A stretch of 64,000 bases of DNA from UBA1141 sp963665155 (GCA_963665155.2 CAXXFI010000001.1:976982-1040981), one strand, 5' to 3'. Counted from the stretch's first letter, positions 1 through 9,787 are shown. Made by a program: numbers and translations. Notes: generated from the letters alone by a model not told the origin.

Positions 1-484
1 TGCATCGGGAAGGTGAGGTTCTACTAATGTCCCTTCGGGCTCTAAAGAATAAGTAAGAGCACCAGACGGGCATCGTTCAACCATTGCCATGATTTGAGCA
101 CGAACTTGGGTGTCATCTATCTGTTCTATCATCTTCCACACGTTAGTAATTCGGGTTCCGCAAAAACCTGCGCGCATGCAAAGTGAACGGTCGTCGTTAA
201 TTGTTAGGCTTGTACCTTGGTATGATTTCTGGCGCTCCACCATCAATCCTGACTCACCTGTCTCTGCTCCGTCGAAACCAACATCTTCGTGGGCGTCGTC
301 GCAAAATGGCTTGTTCTTGGACTTGCCGCAGCGACAAAGGGCATAATTGCCACTTGATCGCAAAACCTCCCCTTTCACCCAGTTGGGAGACCACGGGAGC
401 CTTTCTCACCAAAGGTACTTGTCCTCTCACGATATATGGGCCATCGCCTTCCACGATGATCTTGATTTTGTCGTCCGACGGCAT
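1..484 (-). CDS. CDGSH iron-sulfur protein with Fer4_19 domain, frameshifted, cut by window edge
   Basis: Two iron-sulfur domains in order. The CDGSH zinc-finger-like [2Fe-2S] motif reads CRCGKSKNKPFCDDAH, with DDAH where DGSH/DGAH is usual. A divergent mono-cluster ferredoxin domain (Fer4_19) follows, with C-x4-FC and CPSGAL. The start at 484 is chosen for a GAGGAG ribosome site just upstream. The N-terminal part and the CDGSH motif are in different frames; adding one G to the G run at about 369-372 joins them and gives VSQLGERGEVLRSSGNYALC. The frame then stays open to base 1, so the gene continues outside. Probable electron-transfer or redox-sensing protein; function inferred from domains only. 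Confidence 0.75.
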
Positions 485-595
485 ATTGCTCTCCTCTACA
501 GAGTCGCAAGCGAGGCGCAAATTTAAGAAGTGGTGACTCCTTCGTTGACCCCGCTGTGCCCTGGTGCTTATGGTACGGGTGGTCCACTCATCGCC

Positions 596-936
596 TTACA
601 GGCGTAGCATGGGCAATCCCATTTCTATAGCCTCGTTCCAAGCCGAAGATTTGGCGGCATTGGGTAGCCGCGTTGGAAACTCGGGCAGGTCGCCTTTGTT
701 TTGAAGCAACAACTGCCACCACCCAACATCGGGCCAGCATCCAAGCTTGTAGCCTACATTGCGATAGACACCGACAGGTTGAGAGTCCAAGGACTCGTGG
801 AGCCCGATACTGGCAGGGTTGGGCAAGGTGATTCCAGCGAAGGCGTTCCAGTAGCCCTGAAGCGCCAAAAGTTCAAACAAAGACCTGTACATTGCTCGCG
901 CCGCGCCCGCTTGACGGGCATCGACGTCAGCAACTA
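596..936 (-). pseudogene. C-terminal fragment of a GNAT (phosphinothricin N-acetyltransferase-like)
   Basis: The translation contains GYWNAFAGITLPNPASIGLHE and GVYRNVGYKLG followed by DVGWWQL, the typical C-terminal half of the PAT/bar-type GNAT acetyltransferases that acetylate phosphinothricin-like amino groups. The reading frame can be followed upstream of the ATG at 892 (DARQAGAARA) to a TAA near 936. The N-terminal half with the first strands of the GNAT fold is absent. It therefore looks like a 5'-truncated remnant rather than a working enzyme. Confidence 0.65.
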
Positions 937-959
937 CGTTTTAGCTTAAACCAAACACA

Positions 960-1243
960 GCAAGGACTACTGACATTTTTCGCTGAACTTTTAACCCTGA
1001 GATTTTCCCTGGACAACAACACTCTTTGCGATGTCCACAAGGTCAGTTCTACGAAAGAGGTATCGCCGTAAAACTGATTTTTAACGATCTCGCTAGCTCT
1101 GGATGCAGGTCCGAACAAATACCAACGAATAGCCTCCACGACGCTAGTTTTGCCTTGCCCGTTAGTTCCAAACAGAATACATGATTCCCGCTAAATTTGA
1201 TGGTCTGTCGATCTGTGAACGCCTTGAATCCTTCGATATTTAC
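960..1243 (-). pseudogene. N-terminal fragment of a RecF/SMC-type AAA ATPase
   Basis: A Walker A motif reads GTNGQGKTS and is followed by VVEAIRWYLFG, as in the AAA_23/RecF/SbcC family of DNA-repair ATPases. The preceding strand (VNIEGFKAFTDRQTIKFSG) lies in another frame, so there is an indel near 1180. No start codon is obvious and the frame decays after about 60 residues. Remnant only; the exact family member cannot be told. Confidence 0.5.
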
Positions 1244-1506
1244 ATTTCCTTATACACGACCGCAGAGATCGCGAATACCGCGGTTGGTTTAGAGTGAAAG
1301 ATTCAAACCTCTGCGTTCTCGGCGTACTCTGCGGTGATTTCACATACAGATCCTTAGTAATGAGCTTCAGCAGTCGCTATCAGCCTTCCTCGTTCCCCGG
1401 GATGTCTCTTAGCTCGACGTATGACAACCACAAATGGATTGGGCAATCTTCACCAGCCATGAGAATCGAGCTACTAAGTGAGCATCCTGATGCTAAAAGT
1501 TGATGG

Positions 1507-2718
1507 TTAGGGCGCCTTCTGAAATGGGTCGGTCAGCTCCAGCTCCTCGCCGATCTCCCGGAGAGCCGGCAGCACTTCCTGGCCCATGAGCTCCAAGCAC
1601 CGCATGGAGTCCTCATGACTGATCGTGCCGTCGTTGGTCCAGATGGCCAGAATGCCGGGCCGCATCTGGGACAGAACCTCACGAAGGTCGCGGATTACTG
1701 TATCGGGGCTTCCGATGATCCAACGCTTGGAAGCAAGGATGTCATCATATGCCGCCGCATCCAGGCCACCAACTCGGAAAGGGTCGCTGCGGATCTGCTC
1801 CCTTAGTCGGAGGTAACGGGGGTCTCGGCTGGCGCTGCCGTAGCCGACCGGAGACTGATAGTCCCTCGGCAATTGGATCCGCCCCACGCCGACGTTTCCT
1901 TCCATGTAGCCCCGTCCAATGGCTTGGGCTTTCTCGTCGGTATCCTGCACGTGGATCCTTACCAGATAGCCGAAATGTTCCGGGCCCGGTGTGTAGCCGT
2001 GATCACGGGCGGTTTCGGCGTAGATTTCCATCATGTCCCGGGTGCCTTGATGGTCAGTCTCCAAGAATAGGTATGGATAGTGGTGCTCGGCACACCAAAC
2101 TAAAGTCTCCGGGCTGCCGGTGCCGGGAATCCAAATCGGTGGATGGGGTTTCTGTAACGGTACCTGGAATGGGTTGACTACCCTGAATTGGTAATGCTTG
2201 CCCTCCCAACGGAAAGGGCCCGGCGTGGTCCACGTCTTGATCACGAGGTCGTGGGCCTCTTCGAAGCGCTCCCGGTTGTGCAGCGGATTGGTATTGGTGG
2301 CCAGGCTTTCCACACCGGTGCCCCGGACAAATCCCGACACCAAGCGGCCACGGGAAATCATGTCTATCTCTGACAATTCTTCAGCCAACCGTATTGGGTT
2401 GTCGAAGATAGGCAGCGGGTTGCCCAGAAGCACGATCTTGGGGCGTTTGGTGATGCGGGCCAGGATCGCGGCCTCCAGGTTCATGGTCGCCCCCAGGCAG
2501 GTTGGTGTGTTGTGGTGCTCGTTGAGCATCAGCCCGTCGAAGCCCATCTCCTCGGAATACTCGTATTCATCGAGGTGTTCGTTATACAAATCAGCCCCCA
2601 CTTCGGGGTCGAAATGGGAGTTGGAGAAGGTGAGCCTGACTGCGCTGTTGGGGCTCTTCCTCACGTCGTCAGCCGTGTAGTTTACATAAGCCCGTTCCGT
2701 GAAACGCATCAAGAACAT
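1507..2718 (-). CDS. LLM class flavin-dependent oxidoreductase
   Basis: 403 residues of the bacterial-luciferase-like TIM-barrel family, which uses FMNH2 or F420H2 to oxidise small organic substrates. Recognisable segments are GFDGLMLNEHH near residue 60, KIVLLGNPLPI with DNPIRLAEE near 95-110, the DMISRGRLVSGFVRGTG strand near 120, and WIIGSPDTVIRDL near 335. The start has a good TAGGAGG site 6 bases upstream. It follows the serine hydrolase gene by about 10 bases on the same strand, so the two are probably co-transcribed. The substrate cannot be read from sequence. Confidence 0.88.
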   Translation of the reverse strand: MFLMRFTERAYVNYTADDVRKSPNSAVRLTFSNSHFDPEVGADLYNEHLDEYEYSEEMGFDGLMLNEHHNTPTCLGATMNLEAAILARITKRPKIVLLGNPLPIFDNPIRLAEELSEIDMISRGRLVSGFVRGTGVESLATNTNPLHNRERFEEAHDLVIKTWTTPGPFRWEGKHYQFRVVNPFQVPLQKPHPPIWIPGTGSPETLVWCAEHHYPYLFLETDHQGTRDMMEIYAETARDHGYTPGPEHFGYLVRIHVQDTDEKAQAIGRGYMEGNVGVGRIQLPRDYQSPVGYGSASRDPRYLRLREQIRSDPFRVGGLDAAAYDDILASKRWIIGSPDTVIRDLREVLSQMRPGILAIWTNDGTISHEDSMRCLELMGQEVLPALREIGEELELTDPFQKAP

Positions 2719-2728
2719 GGTGGACCTC

Positions 2729-3925
2729 CTAACCTATAATGGCTTTTTGACAGCCTCGGTCCTGTAGTCGTTGTTCAGATATACCCAGAGCCTCTCGCAC
2801 CGCCGCACCTATGGGCGTAAGCGGGCTTTCCTCGGGTGGACCGTGGGGAACCATGCGGTTGTGTTGAATAGCGACGGCTAGCCGGTGCCCAGGGTCGGCC
2901 CAGCCCAGACAGCCACCAGCGCCGTTATGCCCGAAAGCACGAGGGTTATTCCCCATGGCGCCCATGCCGGGGCTACCAGCGAAGTGCAGGCCCCCGATGG
3001 TCCCATGATGAGGCACGCCGGAGACCGGATCGTAATCACTGGGGGGACGGGGTATATTGAACGTTCGGACGCGGTCCTCGGAAAGCAGGCGAACCCCGTC
3101 CAACTCACCCAGATTGGCCAGCATGGCGTAGAACCTAGCCTGGCTGCGAGCGTTCATAATCCCCTGCGCTCCCGGAATACAGGCCCGCCGCACGTCGGAA
3201 CGTCCAAACACCTCCTGGTTGGCGCCGACCTCCGGCGGTGATGCCCGGAACCTGAGGGAATCTGGGGGTATCCCGGGCGCTCCTGGACCGACGGGCGGCA
3301 AATTAGTTAGCTTGGCGACCCGCGGTTCGACTTCAGGCGGGATTCCTGCCCACAGGCTGTCGATGCCCAGTGGCTGGCAGATTTCTTCTTGAATGAACTT
3401 TCCGAAGGGCCTGTTTTTCGGATCGGTGCGGCGCACTATCTCACCAACTACCCAACCGAAGGTATAGGCCATGTACCCGCTTCTGGTCCCCGGCTCGAAG
3501 AGGGGATGCATGTCCGCAAGCTGCCCTACCATCCAATCCCAGTCGCACATTAGCTCGGGGGTAACCCCCACCGGCATCAAGGGAACGCCGATACGATGGG
3601 TCAAGGCATCGAACACTGTCCCTTTGTCTTTGCCATGCTTGCCGAATTCGGGCCAGTACTCGGCCACCGGCTTGTAGTAATCCACCAGACCTCGCTCAGC
3701 CTGAATGTGGAGCGAAACCGCCGTGATTGCTTTGATGTTGGAGAAGACCGGGAATAGCGTATCCCCATCGACCTCTTGGCCGGTGGTCTCATCCGCCAAC
3801 CCTCCCCACGAGTCAATTACCAGGTCGCCGTCCAGATAGGCGGCAACCTGGACTCCAATCTCCCCGCGTTCTCCGATGGCGACGTCGATGGCTTCCTGGA
3901 CGATACTATTCGGAGTTTCCGCTAT
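2729..3925 (-). CDS. Class C beta-lactamase-like serine hydrolase, possible ATA start
   Basis: Serine beta-lactamase/penicillin-binding fold esterase. The nucleophile motif S-x-x-K is SNIK (in FPVFSNIKA), the second motif is around GYMAYTFG, and the third, HNG, is in AFGHNGAGG. The frame remains open well upstream of the first NTG codons and contains a typical N-terminus (GVQVAAYLDGDLVIDSWGG). There is no ATG, GTG or TTG in that stretch. The best ribosome site, GAGGTG, lies 5 bases before an ATA codon at 3925, so I propose ATA, or an ATG mutated to ATA. Length from there is 398 residues, normal for the family. Likely an esterase or lactone/amide hydrolase partner of the downstream LLM enzyme (inferred). 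Confidence 0.8.
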   Translation of the reverse strand: MAETPNSIVQEAIDVAIGERGEIGVQVAAYLDGDLVIDSWGGLADETTGQEVDGDTLFPVFSNIKAITAVSLHIQAERGLVDYYKPVAEYWPEFGKHGKDKGTVFDALTHRIGVPLMPVGVTPELMCDWDWMVGQLADMHPLFEPGTRSGYMAYTFGWVVGEIVRRTDPKNRPFGKFIQEEICQPLGIDSLWAGIPPEVEPRVAKLTNLPPVGPGAPGIPPDSLRFRASPPEVGANQEVFGRSDVRRACIPGAQGIMNARSQARFYAMLANLGELDGVRLLSEDRVRTFNIPRPPSDYDPVSGVPHHGTIGGLHFAGSPGMGAMGNNPRAFGHNGAGGCLGWADPGHRLAVAIQHNRMVPHGPPEESPLTPIGAAVREALGISEQRLQDRGCQKAIIG

Positions 3926-4098
3926 AGCAACACCTCGTTATCATTTAATCCCGCTGAGATAACTTCAGAAATTCGTGTTCTGGTTTCAATAGACTTCAGT
4001 CGACTCAAAATTGCAGGGCGCCCTTCTAATAGCTAATAGTACCGAAATTATCCAGTCGCTTGGCCTATCTTGACAGATAATGGTCAGCCGGATCCGGG

Positions 4099-5301
4099 TT
4101 AGGCTTTCTCACTCGGCAAAATTCCTTGATCAAAGATGTCCAGCGGCAGGTACAAAGTCACACAAGCATTCGGCACGTCGGTGATACCGCTGATGCGGAG
4201 CTCGATGGGGGCGACGCTCAACAAAGTGTATGCCTGCGCTCCGCTGTAACCGAAGTTGGTCAAGTAATCTATGGCCTGCAGCATCGCTTCTCGAGCAGCC
4301 ATGGTGCTATCGTTGAAAGCCTGCTCGTCGCTCCGGAAATTGAACCCGGTGAACGCCAGGTATCGATTCCCAAATTGCGGCTCGATGGGTCCCGGCTGGA
4401 AAATAGGCGTGCGGACGTTGTATTTCGTGGCGCCGCCCTTTATCAGGCCCACCCGCAGCCAAGTCACGCCATCCATCTCGATGGCATTCCAGGTGGCTTC
4501 CCCGTCGCCTTCGGCAAAATGCAAGTCGCCCACCGAGAGCAAAGCTCCTGGCACAAAAACCGGAAAGTATATTCTTGAGCCGCTGGAGAGATTCTTAATG
4601 TCCACGTTGCCGCCGTTCTCCCTTGGCGGCACGGTTCTAGCCGCCTCAGCAGCCATCGAAGAGTGTTTCGCCCCGTGGACCCCGCGGAACACCGCTGTCT
4701 CCGCATGTGGCGGGTAGGCTCGTTCCTCCAAGGCCAGCGGCGCTTCCCGATCATTCCACTGGATTAGCATTTCGTGCGAGGGAGCCACGCCGATCACCCC
4801 CGGGTGGGGTAAAGCTGGGATCCGCACTCCTGGTATGTGCCGGGATTCAGCGTATACGTTTCCACGCATATACCAGACCGATTTGTAAGCCTCAGGGTAG
4901 ATGTCCCGCAAGATGCCGCCGATTTCGGGGATGATACAGGAGTAGCCCACTCCACTGAGAGGGGACAGTTCCAGCAGGTCCACCACGAGCAGATCACCGG
5001 GTTCCGCTCCCCGCACAGCCACCGGACCAGCCAGGGGATGAACCCGAGTCAAGTCCATGGTTGACACATCGTTGGTATTATCGTTGTCCTGGAGTTGATA
5101 ATCGTCGTAACCGGGCGCCTCCAGAATTACCTCTCCCCCTGGCTCAATCTCGATGAGAGGAGGAACTTCCGGGTGCCACCGGTTATGGCCGATGTCCCGC
5201 TGCTCTGACAGGCGCTTACCCACTTCACACCTGATTCTGGGCGCCCCCATGTCCCTGTCATCGAACCGAGAGACGCCCGACTCCGAGAACCTTGGTGCCA
5301 T
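4099..5301 (-). CDS. Acetamidase/formamidase family protein
   Basis: About 400 residues of the FmdA/AmdA family, which hydrolyses formamide or short amides to the acid and ammonia. Family signatures include HNRWHPEVPP near the N-terminus, GDLLVVDLLEL, HPGVIGVAPSHE, ENGGNVDIKNL, GALLSVGDLHFAEGDGE and the late segment LLSVAPIELRISGI. The ATG at 5301 is preferred over a TTG at 5313; neither has a strong ribosome site. The gene stands alone, with 173 bases separating it from the serine hydrolase gene downstream on the same strand. Confidence 0.88.
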   Translation of the reverse strand: MAPRFSESGVSRFDDRDMGAPRIRCEVGKRLSEQRDIGHNRWHPEVPPLIEIEPGGEVILEAPGYDDYQLQDNDNTNDVSTMDLTRVHPLAGPVAVRGAEPGDLLVVDLLELSPLSGVGYSCIIPEIGGILRDIYPEAYKSVWYMRGNVYAESRHIPGVRIPALPHPGVIGVAPSHEMLIQWNDREAPLALEERAYPPHAETAVFRGVHGAKHSSMAAEAARTVPPRENGGNVDIKNLSSGSRIYFPVFVPGALLSVGDLHFAEGDGEATWNAIEMDGVTWLRVGLIKGGATKYNVRTPIFQPGPIEPQFGNRYLAFTGFNFRSDEQAFNDSTMAAREAMLQAIDYLTNFGYSGAQAYTLLSVAPIELRISGITDVPNACVTLYLPLDIFDQGILPSEKA

Positions 5302-5773
5302 ATCAACGCTCAATCATAGATTTACGAATGGATTTCCGCTAAGTCAACGCCCACCAATTTCGCGGAGGCGGCTTCAGTTCGCTGGGGGATTTCTTCGCAG
5401 TTTTATCAACGGAAGCCGTGATAATTCTATCATCGGATTTGACCAACGCACCATACTATCGCTTGGAGCCCGTGAGTGTTGGTAATCGGCCGATAGCACC
5501 TCCCGGCCGTAGTATTGGATGAGGTCACGGGCCCACTGGGCGTTTACACTACTTACTGCAAAGAGTACAAAGCATCGATGAAGAGAGTCTAGCGGCTTCT
5601 GGAAGCAGCCCACAGGCGAAGGGAGTGGTTAGCTCAGCGGGTTAGTACTCAGCTAGAATAGTGCCAAGGCCTTCGTTGCAATTTTGACTGGTCACGTCGA
5701 TGATGTATGTCGAACTACGAACCAGTGCGGCCACCTTTTCTGCAAGTGAATACAGCACAAGTCCAGGAGGAGC
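5302..5773. other. Intergenic region without recognised gene
   Basis: About 470 bases between divergently oriented genes. Only short open frames without family resemblance are present. The ribosome site of the downstream hydrolase (CAGGAGGAGC) is at its right edge. Promoters for both directions must lie here, but no clear -35/-10 pair was picked out. Confidence 0.5.
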
Positions 5774-6649
5774 ATGCCAGACCTAACAACCGGTTCGGTA
5801 AAAGCTAACGGTATCAACTTTCACTATTTGGAGATAGGTGAAGGACCATTGGCATTGTGCATGCATGGATTTCCCGACCATGCGCATTCGTTCCGGTATC
5901 TACTGCCGGAGCTCGCCAAAGCCGGCTTTCGAGCGGTCGCCCCATTCATGAGGGGGTACGCACCCACTGAGGCGCCGGATGATGGTCGCTATCAGACCGC
6001 CCTATTGTGTCAAGATGTACTGGCTTTGATAGGTGCACTAGGATTTGAGCAAGCCTACCTAATAGGGAATGATTGGGGAGCAACCGCTGTCAGTGGAGCA
6101 GCAGTACTTGGACCTGAGAAAGTCACTAAGCTTGTGATGATAGCCTCAGGCCGTGCCGACGAGGAGTTGCGGATGGATTTTCATTTTTTGAAAGGGACCT
6201 GGCATGCTTATTATTTCCAACTCCCTGCTGCGGAGGCCACGCTGGCCCAAAATGACTTCGCATTCATCGAAGCCTGGTGGAGAGATGCATCTCCAGAATG
6301 GGACATACCGGAGGAGTATATCGAGAGCATCAAAGAGACGTTTCGAAAACCTGGAGTGGTTGAGGCCGCCCTCGGCTATTACCGGGCGACGTATAACCAT
6401 GCACTTCAAAACCCTGCATTGGAAAATGTCCAAAAACAAATAAACGCCGGCCCAATTACTGTCCCAACGTTGGCATTGCACGGTACTAGAGACCGGCCAA
6501 AAAGGATCGATGCCTTTGAAAGTGAATCCATGGACCGGTTCTTCACGGGTGGCCTAGAGAAGGTAATAATCCCAGGCACCGGTCACTTCATGCACCAAGA
6601 GAAACCCGACGAGGTTAACCCGAGGATCGTAGAGTTTCTCACACGGTGA
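5774..6649 (+). CDS. Alpha/beta hydrolase, epoxide-hydrolase-like
   Basis: 291 residues. The oxyanion-hole motif is HGFPD (31-35) and the nucleophile elbow is GNDWGA with Asp100, as in epoxide hydrolases and haloalkane dehalogenases rather than serine esterases. A catalytic His sits in GTGHFMHQE near the C-terminus, and a cap region with EEYIESI supplies a candidate ring-opening Tyr. The start has an AGGAGGAG site. It is followed by a DinB gene about 100 bases downstream on the same strand. Epoxide hydrolysis is more likely than dehalogenation from overall motif form, but this is not decided. Confidence 0.85.
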   Translation: MPDLTTGSVKANGINFHYLEIGEGPLALCMHGFPDHAHSFRYLLPELAKAGFRAVAPFMRGYAPTEAPDDGRYQTALLCQDVLALIGALGFEQAYLIGNDWGATAVSGAAVLGPEKVTKLVMIASGRADEELRMDFHFLKGTWHAYYFQLPAAEATLAQNDFAFIEAWWRDASPEWDIPEEYIESIKETFRKPGVVEAALGYYRATYNHALQNPALENVQKQINAGPITVPTLALHGTRDRPKRIDAFESESMDRFFTGGLEKVIIPGTGHFMHQEKPDEVNPRIVEFLTR

Positions 6650-6753
6650 CAACCCGAGTGACTAGAGAACGGCAATTGACCTTGGCCTATGGCTTCACTC
6701 AAAATATGGAATCTGATCGGCCTCGACGATATCGATCCAAGCATAGGAGAATC

Positions 6754-7254
6754 ATGAGTACTGACCATATCGACCTCAATCATTTCATAGTTGACCGCCT
6801 AGATGCTTCTTACCTGTGGATCGAGAGGTTACGAGATGGTGTTACCGACGAACAGTTCTACTACCGACCCAATGCCGACACCAATTCGATCGCCTGGTTG
6901 GTTTGGCATCTGAGCCGATGGAGAGACCGAACCAGCGCTATCGTGACCGGAGATACCCAAGTCTGGATCAGAGAAGGCTGGTTCCAGTGTTTCGGCATTT
7001 CAGAGGAACGAACCGGACTAGGTGATACGCCGGAACAGGTGGCCGATTTCCGGCCCGACCGGGACCTAGTGTTATCGTATGCTGATGCCGCTCACCGAGC
7101 GATCGTCGACCGGGTATTAAAACTCACAGCAAATCAACTGGTGGAGCACGTCAACGGCCTAAAGGGCGAACCCCGGCCTGCTTGGAGAGTCCTAGCCGGG
7201 GTGATCGGAGACTCCTCGGAACACGTGGGCCACATCAATTACCTGCGGGTATGA
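6754..7254 (+). CDS. DinB/DUF664 family metal-binding four-helix protein
   Basis: 166 residues from the ATG at 6754, which has AGGAGA three bases upstream; a longer frame begins earlier but lacks this support. The fold is indicated by WLVWHLSRWRDR (first His ligand) and SSEHVGHINYLR at the end (His pair). DinB-like proteins bind a divalent metal; many act as thiol-dependent transferases or isomerases, others are of unknown role. It lies between an epoxide-hydrolase-like gene and an LLM oxidoreductase, which fits a small detoxification group (inferred). Confidence 0.8.
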   Translation: MSTDHIDLNHFIVDRLDASYLWIERLRDGVTDEQFYYRPNADTNSIAWLVWHLSRWRDRTSAIVTGDTQVWIREGWFQCFGISEERTGLGDTPEQVADFRPDRDLVLSYADAAHRAIVDRVLKLTANQLVEHVNGLKGEPRPAWRVLAGVIGDSSEHVGHINYLRV

Positions 7255-7414
7255 CCGCTGGCCTCGGCTGGCGCTGAGTTGTCTGCCGGGACGACGGTAT
7301 CCCCGCTTGTGGGCGCTGTTAATTCACTTTAGAGCCAAATTAAATTCACTAAGTCCGAATGCGTCAATTGGTGGATTGTTCGATTCCGGAAGAACGCCCG
7401 GATAGGAGAGCGAA

Positions 7415-8503
7415 ATGAATCTCGGTTTATTCATGATGCCGGTACACCATCCCGACAAAGGCCTGGCTCGAACTATCAAGGAAGACATGGAAACTATCGT
7501 TCGAGGAGACCAGCTTGGCTTTGATGAGGCTTGGATTGGAGAACATTTCACCATACCCTGGGAAAATCTACCTGCGCCGGACCTGTTTATTTCGAAGGCT
7601 CTAGGCCTTACTAAGTCAATAAAACTGGGCACAGGCGTGGTGTTGCTCCAACTCCATGACCCGAGAGACTTAGCCCATCGTATCGCGATGCTGGATTACC
7701 TGGCGGAAGGGCGGCTCTACTTCGGTGTCGGCACGGGCGGGGTTCCAACTGAGTACGAGTTTTTTGGTGTAGCCGAGGACAACCGCCACGCCAGAGCGGC
7801 TGAGGTGTTGGACGCGGTGCTTAAGATTTGGGAAACCGAAGGGCCTTTGGACTTCAAAGGTGAGTTTGTCAGCGTAAAATCTCCGACTCCTGTCCCAGGA
7901 TTGGATTTGGGGCTGTGGCTAAAGCCTTTCACTGGGCCTCATCCCCCTATCGCAGTGGCAGGAAGCAGCCTCAACTCTTCCACCATTGAATGGGCCGGGG
8001 AGCACGGCTGGATCCCGTTAACGACTAGCATCCTCTCGACGGATCAAGTCCCCTCCCATTGGGAGGCCTACTGCCGGGGAGCGAAAAAAGCTGGAATCAC
8101 TCCTGACAGGTCCGATTGGAGAATTTGTCTTGACATCTACGTTGCCGAAACCACTGAACAGGCTCGAGACGACGTGATGCGTTGTGGATTAGCCCGAACC
8201 TACAACGAGTATTTCTTTCCCCTGTTTCGTCAGCAAGGATTATTCCAGCGCTTGAAGCCGGATCCCAGTTTCCCTGATGACTCCATAAACGTGGAATACA
8301 TGATGGACAACCGTTGGATAATTGGAGACCCGGAGTATTGCCTGCGCAGAATACGAGAGATTTATGAAAGCGTAGGAGGATTTGGCACCTTGCTGCAACT
8401 CACCCATGATTGGGAGCCGCCAGAAAAAGGCTGGCGATCCATGGAACTTTTCACCAAACACGTTGCGCCTGAGTTACGCAAGCTGCCGGCAACTGCCATG
8501 TGA
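7415..8503 (+). CDS. LLM class flavin-dependent oxidoreductase
   Basis: 362 residues of the luciferase-like family. Typical elements are MNLGLFMMPVHHP at the start, LGFDEAWIGEHF near 30-45, IKLGTGVVLLQLHDP near 70, LAEGRLYFGVGTGG near 98, HPPIAVAGSS near 180 and WIIGDPEYCLRRI near 300. AGGAGAG precedes the ATG. Length is normal. It is a probable FMN-dependent monooxygenase acting on an organic sulfur, terpene or amine compound; the substrate is not predictable. Confidence 0.88.
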   Translation: MNLGLFMMPVHHPDKGLARTIKEDMETIVRGDQLGFDEAWIGEHFTIPWENLPAPDLFISKALGLTKSIKLGTGVVLLQLHDPRDLAHRIAMLDYLAEGRLYFGVGTGGVPTEYEFFGVAEDNRHARAAEVLDAVLKIWETEGPLDFKGEFVSVKSPTPVPGLDLGLWLKPFTGPHPPIAVAGSSLNSSTIEWAGEHGWIPLTTSILSTDQVPSHWEAYCRGAKKAGITPDRSDWRICLDIYVAETTEQARDDVMRCGLARTYNEYFFPLFRQQGLFQRLKPDPSFPDDSINVEYMMDNRWIIGDPEYCLRRIREIYESVGGFGTLLQLTHDWEPPEKGWRSMELFTKHVAPELRKLPATAM

Positions 8504-9550
8504 TATTTCTCGAGACAGCTAAAATAGTTTTTCCTGCTCTGGAAATACTCCGGTGTGCGAGCCGCCCACAAAAAGTACTCCTGCGCAGTTGGGTGAGGCG
8601 ATTTATCGGTGAAGTTCTTTCTGCAATATGGATATTTGGCACCCAAAGGTGTGCCACTAACAGTCGGGCCGATCAATGCACCATACCCAATCTCATGTTT
8701 CACGTGTCGTGCGACTCTCCCTCATCTTAACCATAGATTCAATCATCGCAGTGGCTGATTTGCTCAAAAACCGATTCTATGCTGGCTACGTGGGCTACAA
8801 GGGGGAGTATTTCCAAGGTCAGCACGAAGCTCTGGTGTCTCAGGAAATTTTTGACCTGGCTCAAGATGCCTTAAGAAAGAACAACGGGCGCTCCCGCACC
8901 CTGGTGGCCCGGCCGGCCAAGCGGTACCTCCTTAGGGGCATCATCCGCTGTATCGCCTACTGCCTCATGCCTATGTGGTCCCAGACCTACAAATCCGGAG
9001 GGCGCTACTACCGAGAGCACCGCAACTCCCGCAGCCACGGCCGCTGCCCCGCCGTTTCCGGGTCTATCCCTTGTGAGGTTGTGGATGAGCAGGTATCTCG
9101 CATCATTAGCGCTATTGAGCTTTGCCCCCTTTGGTGGGAGGAAGTCATGGCCATCGTGGCCGTGAAGGATCAGGTTGAGGACGTGAAGGGGCAGCGCAAA
9201 CTGGTTACCGAGAAGCTGCGTCGGCTGGCCCAAGCCTACGTGGACGGCCACTATCCCGAGGACCACTACCGCCAGGAAAAACGACGCCTTGAGCTTGAAT
9301 TGGAATCCTTGGTGGTGCCGGAAGTAACCGCCGCTGAGGAAGCGGGCCGGCTCCTATCGGACTTACCGGCTTTATGGCAAGAAGCTGATATGGAAAAGCG
9401 GAGGAAGCTCCTCTTGGGTATGTTGGACGCCGTTTACGTCGAAACCAAGGAACTGGCCCAAGTGGTGGCCATTCAACCCAAGCCCGCCTTTAGGCCGGTC
9501 TTTCAGGTCGCTACGGCCCGAGAGGGGTCCGGTGTGACACTAATAAAACA

Positions 9551-9583
9551 GTCTCCCCAGTCCGAAATTGAGTCTGGGGAGAC
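9551..9583. repeat. 10-bp perfect inverted repeat inside or at end of recombinase remnant
   Basis: GTCTCCCCAG and CTGGGGAGAC form a perfect stem around a 13-base loop. It could be part of a terminator or of a recombinase attachment region. No T tract follows. Confidence 0.5.
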
Positions 9584-9596
9584 CGATCCGTGTTCT

Positions 9597-9620
9597 TGGT
9601 GGAGACGGGGGAGAGTCGAA
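9597..9620 (-). other. tRNA/tmRNA 3'-end-like fragment, possible attachment site
   Basis: Read on the minus strand this is TTCGACT, then a C-rich stretch, then CGTCTCCACCA: a T-loop, acceptor strand and encoded CCA as in tmRNA or tRNA 3' ends. The 5' half of the T-arm does not pair and no RNA body fits the space before the gene at 9788. It resembles the piece of an RNA gene left at one end of an integrated element. Confidence 0.35.
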
Positions 9621-9787
9621 GCATACCTGAAACACAGCCTGGCGGTGTTAGTGGCAATAAGTTGGTCTCGCACACAGGGGACATCTAAGACGGGAATTCA
9701 CCGGCATTAAACTCTGCTTAAGGCCGCCTGAGATCTCCCCGATCTGTCGCCGCAGCCTAGGTTGACCTCAATCTTATATCTTCGAAA

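Larger units (their letters stand above)
8736..9710 (+). pseudogene. Large serine recombinase, N-terminal catalytic domain missing
   Basis: The protein begins in the recombinase domain (NRFYAGYVGYKGEYFQG, then HEALVSQEIFDLAQ), continues through a degraded zinc ribbon (C-x3-C instead of C-x2-C, with MPMWSQ after it) and a coiled coil around LRRLAQAYVDGHYPEDHYRQE. The resolvase domain with the catalytic serine is absent and 5' sequence shows no trace of it. A remnant of an integrated element. Close downstream lie a hairpin (9551-9583) and a tRNA/tmRNA-3'-end-like sequence that could mark its attachment site. Confidence 0.7.

Noticed and set aside
5626..5680. tRNA-like string GGTTAGCTCAGCGGGTTAG
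   Set aside because: Resembles a D-arm but no anticodon arm, T-arm or acceptor pairing follows.
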